From Closterium sp. Naga37s-1 (taxonomy: Eukaryota > Streptophyta > Zygnematophyceae > Desmidiales > Closteriaceae), in the NCBI GenBank assembly GCA_947471745.1, contig CANJKZ010000503.1:1-64000 (forward strand): DNA of 64,000 nt. Reading direction: 5' to 3'. Each line of letters starts with the position of its first letter. The first letter of the stretch is position 1. Below the pieces are notes generated by a model. It worked only from the letters and a program-made list of their open reading frames with translations. It had not been told where the DNA came from and did not search any database. Shown piece after piece: positions 22,901 to 37,900 of the stretch. A program made the position numbers and the translations under genes.

Positions 22901-25900
22901 CCCATCAGTTTCTCCCCCATCAGTTTCTCCCCCATCAGTTCTCCCCCATCAGTTTCTCCCCCATCAGTTTCTCCCCCATCAGTTTCTCCCCCATCAGTTT
23001 CTCCCCCATCAGTTTCTCCCCCATCAGTTTCTCCCCATCAGTTTCTCCCCATCAGTTTCTCCCCCATCAGTTTCTCCCCCATCAGTTTCAGTTTCTCCCC
23101 CATCGGTTTCTCCCCCATCGGTTTCTCCCCCATCAGTTTCTCCCCCATCAGTTTCTCCCCCATCAGTTTCTCCCCCATCAGTTTCTCCCCCATCAGTTTC
23201 TCCCCCATCAGTTTCTCCCCATCAGTTTCTCCCCATCAGTTTCTCCCCATCAGTTTCTCCCCCATCAGTTTCTCCCCCATCAGTTTCTCCCCCATCAGTT
23301 TCTCCCCCATCAGTTTCTCCCCCATCAGTTTCTCCCCATCAGTTTCTCCCCATCAGTTTCTCCCCATCAGTTTCTCCCCCATCAGTTTCTCCCCATCAGT
23401 TTCTCCCCCATCAGTTTCTCCCCCATCAGTTTCTCCCCCATCAGTTTCTCCCCCATCAGTTTCTCCCCCATCAGTTTCTCCCCCATCAGTTTCTCCCCCA
23501 TCAGTTTCTCCCCCATCAGTTTCTCCCCATCAGTTTCTCCCCCATCAGTTTCTCCCCCATCAGTTTCTCCCCCATCAGTTTCTCCCCCATCAGTTTCTCC
23601 CCATCAGTTTCTCCCCCATCAGTTTCTCCCCCATCAGTTTCTCCCCCATCAGTTTCTCCCCATCGTTTCTCTCCCCCATCGGTTTCTCCCCCATCGTTTC
23701 TCCCCCATCGGTTTCTCCCCCATCAGTTTCTCCCCCATCAGTTTCTCCCCCATCAGTTTCTCCCCCATCAGTTTCTCCCCATCAGTTTCTCCCCATCAGT
23801 TTCTCCCCATCAGTTTCTCCGCTATCAGTTTCTCCCCCATCAGTTTCTCCCCCATCAGTTTCTCCCCCATCAGTTTCTCCCCATCAGTTTCTCCCCATCA
23901 GTTTCTCCCCCATCAGTTTCTCCCCATCAGTTTCTCCCCATCAGTTTCTCCCCATCAGTTTCTCCCCCATCAGTTTCTCCCCCATCAGTTTCTCCCCCAT
24001 CAGTTTCTCCCCCATCAGTTTCTCCCCCATCAGTTTCTCCCCATCAGTTTCTCCCCCATCAGTTTCTCCCCCATCAGTTTCAGTTTCTCCCCCATCGGTT
24101 TCTCCCCCATCGGTTTCTCCCCCATCAGTTTCTCCCCCATCAGTTTCTCCCCCATCAGTTTCTCCCCCATCAGTTTCTCCCCCATCAGTTTCTCCCCCAT
24201 CAGTTTCTCCCCCATCAGTTTCTCCCCCATCAGTTTCTCCCCCATCAGTTTCTCCCCATCAGTTTCTCCCCCATCAGTTTCTCCCCCATCAGTTTCTCCA
24301 CAGCAGTTTCTCCCCATCAGTTTCTCCCCATCAGTTTCTCCCCCATCAGTTTCTCCCCCATCAGTTTCACTTTCTCCCCCATCGGTTTCTCCCCCATCGG
24401 TTTCTCCCCCATCGGTTTCTCCCCCATCAGTTTCTCCCCCATCAGTTTCTCCCCCATCAGTTTCTCCCCCATCAGTTTCTCCCCATCAGTTTCTCCCCAT
24501 CAGTTTCTCCCCATCAGTTTCTCCCCATCAGTTTCTCCCCCATCAGTTTCTCCCCCATCAGTTTCTCCCCCATCAGTTTCTCCCCCATCAGTTTCTCCCC
24601 CATCAGTTTCTCCCCCATCAGTTTCTCCACAGCAGTTTCTCCCCATCAGTTTCTCCCCATCAGTTTCTCCCCCATCAGTTTCTCCCCCATCAGTTTCAGT
24701 TTCTCCCCCATCGGTTTCTCCCCCATCGGTTTCTCCCCCATCGGTTTCTCCCCCATCAGTTTCTCCCCCATCAGTTTCTCCCCCATCAGTTTCTCCCCCA
24801 TCAGTTTCTCCCCATCAGTTTCTCCCCATCAGTTTCTCCCCCATCAGTTTCTCCCCCATCAGTTTCTCCCCCATCAGTTTCTCCCCCATCAGTTTCTCCC
24901 CCATCAGTTTCTCCCCATCAGTTTCTCCCCCATCAGTTTCTCCCCCATCAGTTTCAGTTTCTCCCCCATCGGTTTCTCCCCCATCGGTTTCTCCCCCATC
25001 GGTTTCTCCCCCATCAGTTTCTCCCCATCAGTTTCTCCCCATCAGTTTCTCAGTTCTCCCCCATCAGTTTCTCCCCCATCAGTTTCAGTTTCTCCCCCAT
25101 CGGTTTCTCCCCCATCGGTTTCTCCCCCATCGGTTTCTCCCCCATCAGTTTCTCCCCCATCAGTTTCTCCCCCATCAGTTTCTCCCCCATCAGTTTCTCC
25201 CCCATCAGTTTCTCCCCCATCAGTTTCTCCCCCATCAGTTTCTCCCCCATCAGTTTCTCCCCATCAGTTTCTCCCCCATCAGTTTCTCCCCCATCAGTTT
25301 CAGTTTCTCCCCCATCGGTTTCTCCCCCATCGGTTTCTCCCCCATCAGTTTCTCCCCCATCAGTTTCTCCCCCATCAGTTTCTCCCCCATCAGTTTCTCC
25401 CCCATCAGTTTCTCCCCCATCAGTTTCTCCCCATCAGTTTCTCCCCATCAGTTTCTCCCCATCAGTTTCTCCCCCATCAGTTTCTCCCCCATCAGTTTCT
25501 CCCCCATCAGTTTCTCCCCCATCAGTTTCTCCCCATCAGTTTCTCCCCCATCAGTTTCTCCCCATCAGTTTCTCCCCCATCAGTTTCTCCCCATCAGTTT
25601 CTCCCCCATCAGTTTCTCCCCCATCAGTTTCTCCCCCATCAGTTTCTCCCCATCAGTTTCTCCCCCATCAGTTTCTCCCCCATCAGTTTCTCCCCCATCA
25701 GTTTCTCCCCATCAGTTTCTCCCCCATCAGTTTCTCCACATCAGTTTCTCCCCATCAGTTTCTCCCCCATCAGTTTCTCCCCCATCAGTTTCTCCCCCTC
25801 AGTTTCTCCCCCATCGGTTTCTCCCCCATCGGTTTCTCCCCCATCGGTTTCTCCCCCATCGGTTTCTCCCCCATCAGTTTCTCCCCCATCAGTTTCTCCC

Positions 25901-28900
25901 CCATCAGTTTCTCCCCCATCAGTTTCTCCCCCATCAGTTTCTCCCCATCAGTTTCTCCCCATCAGTTTCTCCCCCATCGGTTTCTCCCCCATCAGTTTCT
26001 CCCCATCAGTTTCTCCCCATCAGTTTCTCCCCCATCAGTTTCTCCCCCATCAGTTTCTCCCCATCAGTTTCTCCCCCATCAGTTTCTCCCCATCAGTTTC
26101 TCCCCATCAGTTTCTCCCCATCAGTTTCTCCCCCATCAGTTTCTCCCCCATCAGTTTCTCCCCCATCAGTTTCTCCCCCATCAGTTTCTCCCCCATCAGT
26201 TTCTCCCCATCAGTTTCTCCCCCATCAGTTTCTCCCCCATCAGTTTCAGTTTCTCCCCCATCGGTTTCTCCCCCATCGGTTTCTCCCCCATCAGTTTCTC
26301 CCCCATCAGTTTCTCCCCCATCAGTTTCTCCCCCATCAGTTTCTCCCCCATCAGTTTCTCCCCCATCAGTTTCTCCCCCATCAGTTTCTCCCCCATCAGT
26401 TTCTCCCCCATCAGTTTCTCCCCATCAGTTTCTCCCCCATCAGTTTCTCCCCCATCAGTTTCTCCACAGCAGTTTCTCCCCATCAGTTTCTCCCCATCAG
26501 TTTCTCCCCCATCAGTTTCTCCCCCATCAGTTTCACTTTCTCCCCCATCGGTTTCTCCCCATCGGTTTTCTCCCCCATCGGTTTCTCCCCCATCAGTTTC
26601 TCCCCCATCAGTTTCTCCCCCATCAGTTTCTCTCCCATCAGTTTCTCCCCCATCAGTTTCTCCCCATCAGTTTCTCCCCCATCAGTTTCTCCCCCATCAG
26701 TTTCTCCACAGCAGTTTCTCCCCATCAGTTTCTCCCCATCAGTTTCTCCCCCATCAGTTTCTCCCCCATCAGTTTCAGTTTCTCCCCCATCGGTTTCTCC
26801 CCCATCGGTTTCTCCCCCATCGGTTTCTCCCCCATCAGTTTCTCCCCATCAGTTTCTCCCCCATCAGTTTCTCCCCCATCAGTTTCTCCCCATCAGTTTC
26901 TCCCCATCAGTTTCTCCCCCATCAGTTTCTCCCCCATCAGTTTCTCCCCCATCAGTTTCTCCCCCATCAGTTTCTCCCCCATCAGTTTCTCCCCATCAGT
27001 TTCTCCCCCATCAGTTTCTCCCCCATCAGTTTCAGTTCATCGGTTCTCCCCCATCGGTTTCTCCCCATCGGTTTCTCCCCCATCAGTTTCTCCCCCATCA
27101 GTTTCTCCCCCATCAGTTTCTCCCCCATCAGTTTCTCCCCCATCAGTTTCTCCCCATCAGTTTCTCCCCATCAGTTTCTCCCCATCAGTTTCTCCCCCAT
27201 CAGTTTCTCCCCCATCAGTTTCTCCCCCATCAGTTTCTCCCCCATCAGTTTCTCCCCCATCAGTTTCTCCCCATCAGTTTCTCCCCCATCAGTTTCTACC
27301 CATCAGTTTCTCCCCATCAGTTTCTCCCCATCAGTTTCTCCCCCATTAGTTTCTCCCCCATCAGTTTCTCCCCCATCAGTTTCTCCCCCATCAGTTTCTC
27401 CCCCATCAGTTTCTCCCCATCAGTTTCTCCCCCATCAGTTTCTCCCCCATCAGTTTCTCCCCATCAGTTTCTCCCCCATCAGTTTCTCCCCCATCAGTTT
27501 CTCCCCCATCAGTTTCTCCCCCATCAGTTTCTCCCCCATCAGTTTCTCCCCATCAGTTTCTCCCCCATCAGTTTCTCCCCCATCAGTTTCAGTTTCTCCC
27601 CCATCGGTTTCTCCCCCATCGGTTTCTCCCCCATCGGTTTCTCCCCCATCGGTTTCTCCCCCATCAGTTTCTCCCCCATCAGTTTCTCCCCCATCAGTTT
27701 CTCCCCCATCAGTTTCTCCCCCATCAGTTTCTCCCCATCAGTTTCTCCCCATCAGTTTCTCCGCTATCAGTTTCTCCCCCATCAGTTTCTCCCCCATCAG
27801 TTTCTCCCCCATCAGTTTCTCCCCCATCGGTTTCTCCCCCATCAGTTTCTCCCCCATCAGTTTCTCCCCCATCAGTTTCTCCCCCATCAGTTTCTCCCCC
27901 ATCAGTTTCTCCCCCATCAGTTTCTCCCCCATCAGTTTCTCCCCCATCAGTTTCTCCCCATCAGTTTCTCCCCCATCAGTTTCTCCCCCATCAGTTTCTC
28001 CCCATCAGTTTCTCCCCCATCAGTTTCTCCCCCATCAGTTTCTCCCCCATCAGTTTCTCCCCCATCAGTTTCTCCCCCATCAGTTTCTCCCCCATCAGTT
28101 TCAGTTTCTCCCCCATCGGTTTTCTCCCCCATCGGTTTCTCCCCCATCGGTTTCTCCCCCATCAGTTTCTCCCCCATCAGTTTCTCCCCCATCAGTTTCT
28201 CCCCCATCAGTTTCTCCCCCATCAGTTTCTCCCCATCAATTTCTCCCCATCAGTTTCTCCCCCATCAGTTTCTCCCCCATCAGTTTCTCCCCCATCAGTT
28301 TCTCCCCCATCAGTTTCTCCCCATCAGTTTCTCCCCATCAGTTTCTCCCCATCAGTTTCTCCCCCATCAGTTTCTCCCCCATCAGTTTCTCCCCCATCAG
28401 TTTCTCCCCATCAGTTTCTCCCCATCAGTTTCTCCCCCATCAGTTTCTCCCCCATCAGTTTCTCCCCCATCAGTTTCTCCCCCATCAGTTTCTCCCCATC
28501 AGTTTCTCCCCATCAGTTTCTCCATCTTTTCTCCCCCATCAGTTTCTCCCCCATCAGTTTCTCCCCCATCAGTTTCTCCCCCATCAGTTTCTCCCCCATC
28601 AGTTTTCTCCCCCATCAGTTTCTCCCCCATCAGTTTCTCCCCCATCAGTTTCTCCCCCATCAGTTTCTCCCCATCAGTTTCTCCCCCATCAGTTTCTCCC
28701 CCATCAGTTTCTCCCCCATCAGTTTCTCCCCCATCAGTTTCTCCCCCATCAGTTTCTCCCCCATCAGTTTCTCCCCATCAGTTTTCTCCCCCATCAGTTT
28801 TCTCCCCAATCAGTTTCTCCCCCATCAGTTTCTCCCCCATCAGGTTTCTCCCCATCAGTTTCTCCCCCATCAGTTTCTCCCCCATCAGTTTCTCCCCATC

Positions 28901-31900
28901 AGTTTCTCCCCCATCAGTTTCTCCCCATCAGTTTCTCCCCCATCAGTTCTCCCCATCAGTTTCTCCCCATCAGTTTCTCCCCCATCAGTTTTCTCCCCCA
29001 TCAGTTTTCTCCCCATCAGTTTCTCCCCCATCAGTTTCTCCCCCATCAGTTTCTCCCCCATCAGTTTCTCCCCCATCAGTTTCTCCCCATCAGTTTTCTC
29101 CCCCATCAGTTTCTCCCCCATCAGTTTCTCCCCCATCAGTTTCTCCCCCATCAGTTTCTCCCCCATCAGTTTCTCCCCCATTCAGTTTCTCCCCATCAGT
29201 TTCTCCCCCATCAGTTTCTCCCCCATCAGTTTCTCCCCCATCAGTTTCTCCCCATCAGTTTCTCCCCCATCAGTTTCTCCCCCATCAGTTTCTCCCCATC
29301 AGTTTCTCCCCCATCAGTTTCTCCCCCCATCAGTTTCAGTTCTCCCCCATCGGTTTCTCCCCCATCGGTTTCTCCCCCATCGGTTTCTCCCCCATCAGTT
29401 TCTCCCCCATCAGTTTTCTCCCCCATCAGTTTCTCCCCCATCAGTTTCTCCCCCATCAGTTTCTCCCCATCAATTTCTCCCCCATCAGTTTCTCCCCCAT
29501 CAGTTTCTCCCCCATCAGTTTCTCCCCCATCAGTTTCTCCCCCATCAGTTTCTCCCCCATCAGTTTCTCCCCCATCAGTTTCTCCCCCATCAGTTTCTCC
29601 CCATCAGTTTCTCCCCCATCAGTTTCTCCCCCATCAGTTTCTCCCCATCAGTTTCTCCCCCATCAGTTTCTCCCCCATCAGTTTCTCCCCCATCAGTTTC
29701 TCCCCCATCAGTTTCTCCCCCATCAGTTTCAGTTTCTCCCCCATCGGTTTCTCCCCCATCGGTTTCTCCCCCATCGGTTTCTCCCCCATCAGTTTCTCCC
29801 CCATCAGTTTCTCCCCCATCAGTTTCTCCCCCATCAGTTTCTCCCCCATCAGTTTCTCCCCATCAATTTCTCCCCATCAGTTTCTCCCCCATCAGTTTCT
29901 CCCCCATCAGTTTCTCCCCCATCAGTTTCTCCCCCATCAGTTTCTCCCCATCAGTTTCTCCCCCATCAGTTTCTCCCCCATCAGTTTCTCCCCCATCAGT
30001 TTCTCCCCCATCAGTTTCTCCCCATCAGTTTCTCCCCATCAGTTTCTCCCCCATCGGTTTCTCCCCCATCAGTTTCTCCCCCATCAGTTTCTCCCCCATC
30101 AGTTTCTCCCCCATCAGTTTCTCCCCCATCAGTTTCTCCACAGCAGTTTCTCCCCATCAGTTTCTCCCCATCAGTTTCTCCCCCATCAGTTTCTCCCCAT
30201 CAGTTTCAGTTTCTCCCCCATCGGTTTCTCCCCCATCGGTTTCTCCCCCATCGGTTTCTCCCCCATCAGTTTCTCCCCCATCAGTTTCTCCCCCATCAGT
30301 TTCTCCCCCATCAGTTTCTCCCCATCAGTTTCTCCCCATCAGTTTCTCCCCCATCAGTTTCTCCCCCATCAGTTTTCTCCCCCATCAGTTTCTCCCCCAT
30401 CAGTTTCTCCCCCATCAGTTTCTCCCCATCAGTTTCTCCCCCATCAGTTTCTCCCCATCAGTTTCAGTTTCTCCCCCATCGGTTTCTCCCCCATCGGTTT
30501 CTCCCCCATCAGTTTCTCCCCCATCAGTTTCTCCCCCATCAGTTTCTCCCCCATCAGTTTCTCCCCCATCAGTTTCTCCCCCATCAGTTTCTCCCCATCA
30601 GTTTCTCCCCATCAGTTTCTCCCCATCAGTTTCTCCCCCATCAGTTTCTCCCCCATCAGTTTCTCCCCCATCAGTTTCTCCCCCATCAGTTTCTCCCCCA
30701 TCAGTTTCTCCCCATCAGTTTCTCCCCCATCAGTTTCTCCCCATCAGTTTCTCCCCATCAGTTTCTCCCCATCAGTTTCTCCCCCATTCAGTTTCTCCCC
30801 CATCAGTTTCTCCCCCATCAGTTTCTCCCCCATCAGTTTCTCCCCCATCAGTTTCTCCCCATCAGTTTCTCCCCCATCAGTTTCTCCCCCATCAGTTTCT
30901 CCCCCATCAGTTTCTCCCCCATCAGTTTCTCCCCCATCAGTTTCTCCCCCATCAGTTTCTCCCCCATCAGTTTCTCCCCCATCAGTTTCTCCCCCATCAG
31001 TTCTCCCCCATCAGTTTCTCCCCCATCAGTTTCTCCCCCATCGGTTTCTCCCCCATCGGTTTCTCCCCCAATCGGTTTCTCCCCCATCAGGTTTCTCCCC
31101 CATCAGTTTCTCCCCCATCAGTTTCTCCCCCATCAGTTTCTCCCCCATCAGTTTCTCCCCATCAGTTTCTCCCCATCAGTTTCTCCCCATCAGTTTCTCC
31201 CCCATCAGTTTCTCCCCCATCAGTTTCTCCCCCATCAGTTTCTCCCCCATCAGTTTCTCCCCCATCAGTTTCTCCCCCATCAGTTTCTCCCCCATCAGTT
31301 TCTCCCCCATCAGTTTCTCCCCATCAGTTTCTCCCCCATCAGTTTCTCCCCCATCAGTTTCTCCCCCATCAGTTTCTCCCCCATCAGTTTCTCCCCCATC
31401 AGTTTCTCCCCATCAGTTTCTCCCCCATCAGTTTCTCCCCCATCAGTTTCTCCCCCATCAGTTTCTCCCCCATCAGTTTCTCCCCCATCAGTTTCTCCCC
31501 CATCAGTTTCTCCCCCATCAGTTTCTCCCCCATCAGTTTCAGTTTCTCCCCCATCGGTTTCTCCCCCATCGGTTTCTCCCCCATCGGTTTCTCCCCCATC
31601 AGTTTCTCCCCCATCAGTTTCTCCCCCATCAGTTTCTCCCCCATCAGTTCTCCCCCATCAGTTTCTCCCCATCAATTTCTCCCCATCAGTTTCTCCCCCA
31701 TCAGTTTCTCCCCCATCAGTTTCTCCCCCATCAGTTTCTCCCCCATCAGTTTCTCCCCATCAGTTTCTCCCCATCAGTTTCTCCCCCATCAGTTTCTCCC
31801 CCATCAGTTTCTCCCCCATCAGTTTCTCCCCATCAGTTTCTCCCCATCAGTTTCTCCCCCATCAGTTTCTCCCCCATCAGTTTCTCCCCCATCAGTTTCT

Positions 31901-34900
31901 CCCCCATCAGTTTCTTCCCCCATCAGTTTCTCCCCATCAGTTTCTCCCCCATCAGTTTCTCCCCCATCAGTTTCTCCCCCATCAGTTTCTCCCCATCAGT
32001 TTCTCCCCCATCAGTTTCTCCCCCATCAGTTTCTCCCCCATCAGTTTCTCCCCCATCAGTTTCTCCCCCATCAGTTTCTCCCCATCAGTTTCTCCCCCAT
32101 CAGTTTCTCCCCCATCAGTTTTCTCCCCCATCAGTTTCTCCCCCATCAGTTTTCTCCCCCATCAGTTTCTCCCCCATCAGTTTCTCCCCCATCAGTTTCT
32201 CCCCCATCAGTTTCTCCCCAATCAGTTTCTCCCCATCAGTTTCTCCCCCATCAGTTTTCTCCCCATCAGTTTCTCCCCCATCAGTTTCTCCCCCATCAGT
32301 TTCTCCCCATCAGTTTCTCCCCCATCAGTTTCTCCCCCATCAGTTTCTCCCCCATCAGTTTCTCCCCCATCAGTTTCTCCCCCATCAGTTTCTCCCCCAT
32401 CAGTTTCTCCCCATCAGTTTCTCCCCCATCAGTTTCTCCCCATCAGTTTCTCCCCCATCAGTTTCTCCCCCATCAGTTTCTCCCCATCAGTTTCTCCCCC
32501 ATCAGTTTCTCCCCCATCAGTTTCTCCCCCATCAGTTTCTCCCCCATCAGTTTCTCCCCCATCAGTTTCTCCCCCATCAGTTTCTCCCCATCAGTTTCTC
32601 CCCCATCAGTTTCTCCCCCATCAGTTTCTCCCCATCAGTTTCTCCCCCATCAGTTTCTCCCCCATCAGTTTCTCCCCCATCAGTTTCTCCCCCATCAGTT
32701 TCTCCCCCATCAGTTTCAGTTTCTCCCCCATCGGTTTCTCCCCCCATCGGTTTCTCCCCCATCGGTTTCTCCCCCATCAGTTTCTCCCCCATCAGTTTCT
32801 CCCCATCAGTTTCTCCCCCATCAGTTTCTCCCCCATCAGTTTCTCCCCATCAATTTCTCCCCCATCAGTTTCTCCCCCATCAGTTTCTCCCCCATCAGTT
32901 TCTCCCCCATCAGTTTCTCCCCCATCAGTTTCTCCCCCATCAGTTTCTCCCCCATCAGTTTCTCCCCCATCAGTTTCTCCCCATCAGTTTCTCCCCCATC
33001 AGTTTCTCCCCCATCAGTTTCTCCCCATCAGTTTCTCCCCCATCAGTTTCTCCCCCATCAGTTTCTCCCCCATCAGTTTCTCCCCATCAGTTTCTCCCCC
33101 ATCAGTTTCAGTTTCTCCCCCATCGGTTTCTCCCCCATCGGTTTCTCCCCCATCGGTTTCTCCCCCATCAGTTTCTCCCCATCAGTTCTCCCCCATCCAG
33201 TTTCTCCCCATCAGTTTCTCCCCCATCAGTTTCTCCCCATCAATTTCTCCCCATCAGTTTCTCCCCCATCAGTTTCTCCCCCATCAGTTTCTCCCCCATC
33301 AGTTTCTCCCCCATCAGTTTCTCCCCATCAGTTTCTCCCCCATCAGTTTCTCCCCCATCAGTTTCTCCCCCATCAGTTTCTCCCCCATCAGTTTCTCCCC
33401 CATCAGTTTCTCCCCCATCAGTTTCTCCCCCATCAGTTTCTCCCCCATCAGTTTCTCCCCCATCAGTTTCTCCCCCATCAGTTTCTCCCCCATCAGTTTC
33501 TCCCCCATCAGTTTCTCCCCAATCAGTTTCTCCCCATCAGTTTCTCCCCCATCAGTTTCTCCCCCATCAGTTTCTCCCCCATCAGTTTCTCCCCCATCAG
33601 TTTCTCCCCATCAGTTTCTCCCCCATCAGTTTCTCCCCCATCAGTTTCTCCCCCATCAGTTTCTCCCCCATCAGTTTCTCCCCATCAGTTTCTCCCCCAT
33701 CAGTTTCTCCCCATCAGTTTCTCCCCCATCAGTTTTCTCCCCCATCAGTTCTCCCCCATCAGTTTCTCCCCCATCAGTTTCTCCCCCATCAGTTTCTCCC
33801 CCATCAGTTTCTCCCCATCAGTTTCTCCCCCATCAGTTTCTCCCCCATCAGTTTTCTCCCCCATCATTTTCTCCCCCATCAGTTTCTCCCCCATCAGTTT
33901 CTCCCCCATCAGTTTCTCCCCCATCAGGTTTCCTCCCCATCAGTTTCTCCCCATCAGTTTTCTCCCCATCAGTTTCTCCCCCATCAGTTTCTCCCCCATC
34001 AGTTTCTCCCCCATCAGTTTCTCCCCCATCAGTTTCTCCCCCATCAGTTTTCTCCCCCATCAGTTCTCCCCCATCAGTTTCTCCCCCATCAGTTTCTCCC
34101 CATCAGTTTCTCCCCCATCAGTTTCTCCCCATCAGTTTCTCCCCCATCAGTTTCTCCCCATCAGTTTCTCCCCATCAGTTTCTCCCCATCAGTTTCTCCC
34201 CCATCAGTTTCTCCCCCATCAGTTTCTTCCCCCATCAGTTGTCTCCCCATCAGTTCTCCCCATCAGTTTCTCCCCATCAGTTTCTCCCCCATCAGTTTCT
34301 CCCCATCAGTTTCTCCCCCATCAGTTTCTCCCCATCAGTTTCTCCCCCATCAGTTTTCTCCCCCATCAGTTTCTCCCCCATCAGTTTCTCCCCCATCAGT
34401 TTCTCCCCATCAGTTTCTCCCCCATCAGTGTTCTCCCCCAAGTTTCTCCCCCATCAGTTTCTCCCCCATCAGTTCTCACCCCTCAGTTTCTCCCCCATCA
34501 GTTTCTCCCCCATCAGTTTCTCCCCCCATCAGTTTCTCCCCCATCAGTTTACTCCCCATCAGTTTCTCCCCCATCAGTTTCTCCCCATCAGTTTCTCCCC
34601 CATCAGTTTCTCCCCCATCAGTTTCTCCCCATCAGTTTCTCCCCCATCAGTTTCTCCCCCATCAGTTTCTCCCCCATCAGTTTCTCCCCCATCAGTTTCT
34701 CCCCATCAGTTTCTCCCCCATCTATGTTTTCTCCCCCATCAGTTTCTCCCCCATCAGTTTTCTCCCCCATCAGTTTCTCCCCCATCAGTTTCTCCCCATC
34801 CAGTTTCTCCCCCATCAGTTTTCTCCCCATCAGTTTCTCCCCATCAGTTTCAGTTTCTCCCCATCAGTTTCTCCCCATCAGTTTCTCCCCATCAGTTCTC

Positions 34901-37900
34901 CCCATCAGTTTCTCCCATCAGTTTCTCCCCCATCAGTTTCTCCCCATCAGTTTCTCCCCCATCAGTTTCTCCCCCATCAGTTTTCTCCCCCATCAGTTCT
35001 CCCCCATCAGTTTCTCCCCCATCAGTTTTCTCCCCCATCAGTTTCTCCCCCATCAGTTTCTCCCCCATCAGTTTCTCCCCATCAGTTTCTCCCCCATCAG
35101 TTTCTCCCCATCAGTTTCTCCCCATCAGTTTCTCCCATCAGTTTCTCCCCCATCAGTTTCTCCCCCATCAGTTTCTCCACAGCAGTTTCTCCCCATCAGT
35201 TTCTCCCCCATCAGTTTCTCCACATCAGTTTCTCCCCATCAGTTTCTCCCCCATCAGTTTCTCCCCCATCAGTTTCTCCCCCATCAGTTTCTCCCCCATC
35301 AGTTTCTCCCCATCAGTTTCTCCCCATCAGTTTCTCCCCCATCAGTTTCTCCCCCATCAGTTTCTCCCCATCAGTTTCTCCCCATCAGTTTCTCCCCCAT
35401 CAGTTTCTCCCCCATCAGTTTCTCCCCCATCAGTTTCTCCCCCATCAGTTTCTCCCCCATCAGTTTCTCCCCCATCAGTTTCTCCCCATCAGTTTCTCCC
35501 CCATCAGTTTCTCCCCCATCAGTTTCTCCCCCATCGTTCTCCCCCATCAGTTTCTCCCCATCAGTTTCTCCCCCATCAGTTTCTCCCCATCAGTTTCTCC
35601 CCCATCAATTTCTCCACAGCAGTTTCTCCCCATCAGTTTCTCCCCCATCAGTTTCTCCCCCATCAGTTTCTCCCCCATCAGTTTCTCCCCATCAGTTTCT
35701 CCGCATCAGTTTCTCCCCCATCAGTTTCTCCCCATCAGTTTCTCCCCATCAGTTTCTCCCCCATCAGTTTCTCCCCCATCAGTTTCTCCCCCATCAGTTT
35801 CTCCCCCATCAGTTTCTCCCCCATCAGTTTCTCCCCATCAGTTTCTCCCCTCAGTTTCTCCCCCATCAGTTTCTCCCCCATCAGTTTTCTCCCCCATCAG
35901 TTTCTCCCCCATCAGTTTCTCCCCATCAGTTTCTCCCCCATCAGTTTCTCCCCCATCAGTTTCTCCCCCATCAGTTTCTCCCCCATCAGTTTCTCCCCCA
36001 TCAGTTTCTCCCCCATCAGTTTCTCCCCATCAGTTTCTCCCCATCAGTTCTCCCCATCAGTTTCTCCCCAATCAGTTTCTCCCCCATCAGTTTCTCCCCC
36101 ATCAGTTTCTCCCCCCATCAGTTTCTCCCCCATCAGTTTCTCCCCACAGTTTCTCCCCATCAGTTTCTCCCCCATCAGTTTCTCCCCCATCAGTTTCTCC
36201 CCATCAGTTTCTCCCCCATCAGTTTCTCCCCATCAGTTTCTCCCCCATCAGTTTCTCCCATCGTTTCTCCCATCAGTTTCTCCCCATCAGTTTCTCCCCC
36301 ATCAGTTTCTCCCCCATCAGTTTCTCCCCCCATCAGTTTCTCCCCCCATCAGTTTCTCCCCATCAGTTTCTCCCCCATCAGTTTCTCCCCCATCAGTTTC
36401 TCCCCCATCAGTTTCTCCCCCATCAGTTTCTCCCCCATCAGTTTCTCCCCCATCAGTTTCTCCCCCAATCAGTTTCTCCCCCATCAGTTTCTCCCCCATC
36501 AGTTTCTCCCCCATCAGTTTCTCCCCATCAGTTTCTCCCCCATCAGTTTCTCCCCCATCAGTTTCTCCCCCATCAGTTTCTCCCCATCAGTTTCTCCCCC
36601 ATCAGTTTCTCCCCCATCAGTTTCTCCCCCATCAGTTTCTCCCCATCAGTTTCTCCCCCATCAGTTTCTCCCCCATCAGTTTCTCCCCCATCAGTTTCTC
36701 CCCCATCAGTTTCTCCCCCATCAGTTTCTCCCCCATCAGTTTCTCCCCCATCAGTTTCTCCCCCATCAGTTTCTCCCCCATCAGTTTCTCCCCATCAGTT
36801 TCTCCCCCATCAGTTTCTCCCCATCAGTTTCTCCCCATCAGTTCTCCCCCATCAGTTTCTCCCCCATCAGTTTCTCCCCATCAGTTTCTCCCCCATCAGT
36901 TTCTCCCCCATCAGTTTCTCCCCCATCAGTTTCTCCCCATCAGTTTCTCCCCCATCAGTTTCTCCCCCATCAGTTTCTCCCCCATCAGTTTCTCCCCCAT
37001 CAGTTTCTCCCCATCAGTTTCTCCCCATCAGTTTCTCCCCATCAGTTTCTCCCCCATCAGTTTCTCCCCCATCAGTTTCTCCCCCATCAGTTTCTCCCCC
37101 ATCAGTTTCTCCCCATCAGTTTCTCCCCCATCAGTTTCTCCCCCATCAGTTTCTCCCCCATCAGTTTCTCCCCCATCAGTTTCTCCCCATCAGTTTCTCC
37201 CCCATCAGTTTCTCCCCCATCAGTTTCTCCCCCATCAGTTTTCTCCCCCATCAGTTTCTCCCCCATCAGTTTCTCCCCCATCAGTTTCTCCCCATCAGTT
37301 TCTCCCCATCAGTTTCTCCCCCATCAGTTTCTCCCCCATCAGTTTCTCCCCATCAGTTTCTCCCCCATCAGTTTCTCCCCATCAGTTTCTCCCCCATCAG
37401 TTTTCTCCCCATCAGTTTCTCCCCCATCAGTTTCTCCCCATCAGTTTCTCCCCATTCAGTTTCTCCCCATCAGTTTTCTCCCCCATCAGTTTCTCCCCCA
37501 TCAGTTCTCCCCCATCAGTTTCTCCCCCATCAGTTTCTCCCCATCAGTTTCTCCCCCATCAGTTTCTCCCCCATCAGTTTCTCCCCATCAGTTTCTCCCC
37601 CATCTGTTTTCTTTCTCCCCCATCAGTTATCTCCCCCATCAGTTTCTCCCCATCAGTTTCTCCCCCATCAGTTTCTCCCCCCATCAGTTTTCTCCCCATC
37701 AGTTTCTCCCCCATCAGTTTCTCCCCATCAGTTTCTCCCCCAATCAGTTTCTCCCCATCAGTTTCTCCCCCATCAGTTTCTCACCCATCAGTTTCTCCCC
37801 ATCAGTTTCTCCCCCATCAGTTTCTCCCCATCAGTTTCTCCCCCATCAGTTTCTCCCCCATCAGTTTCTCCCCCATCAATTTCTCCCATATGGTTTCTCC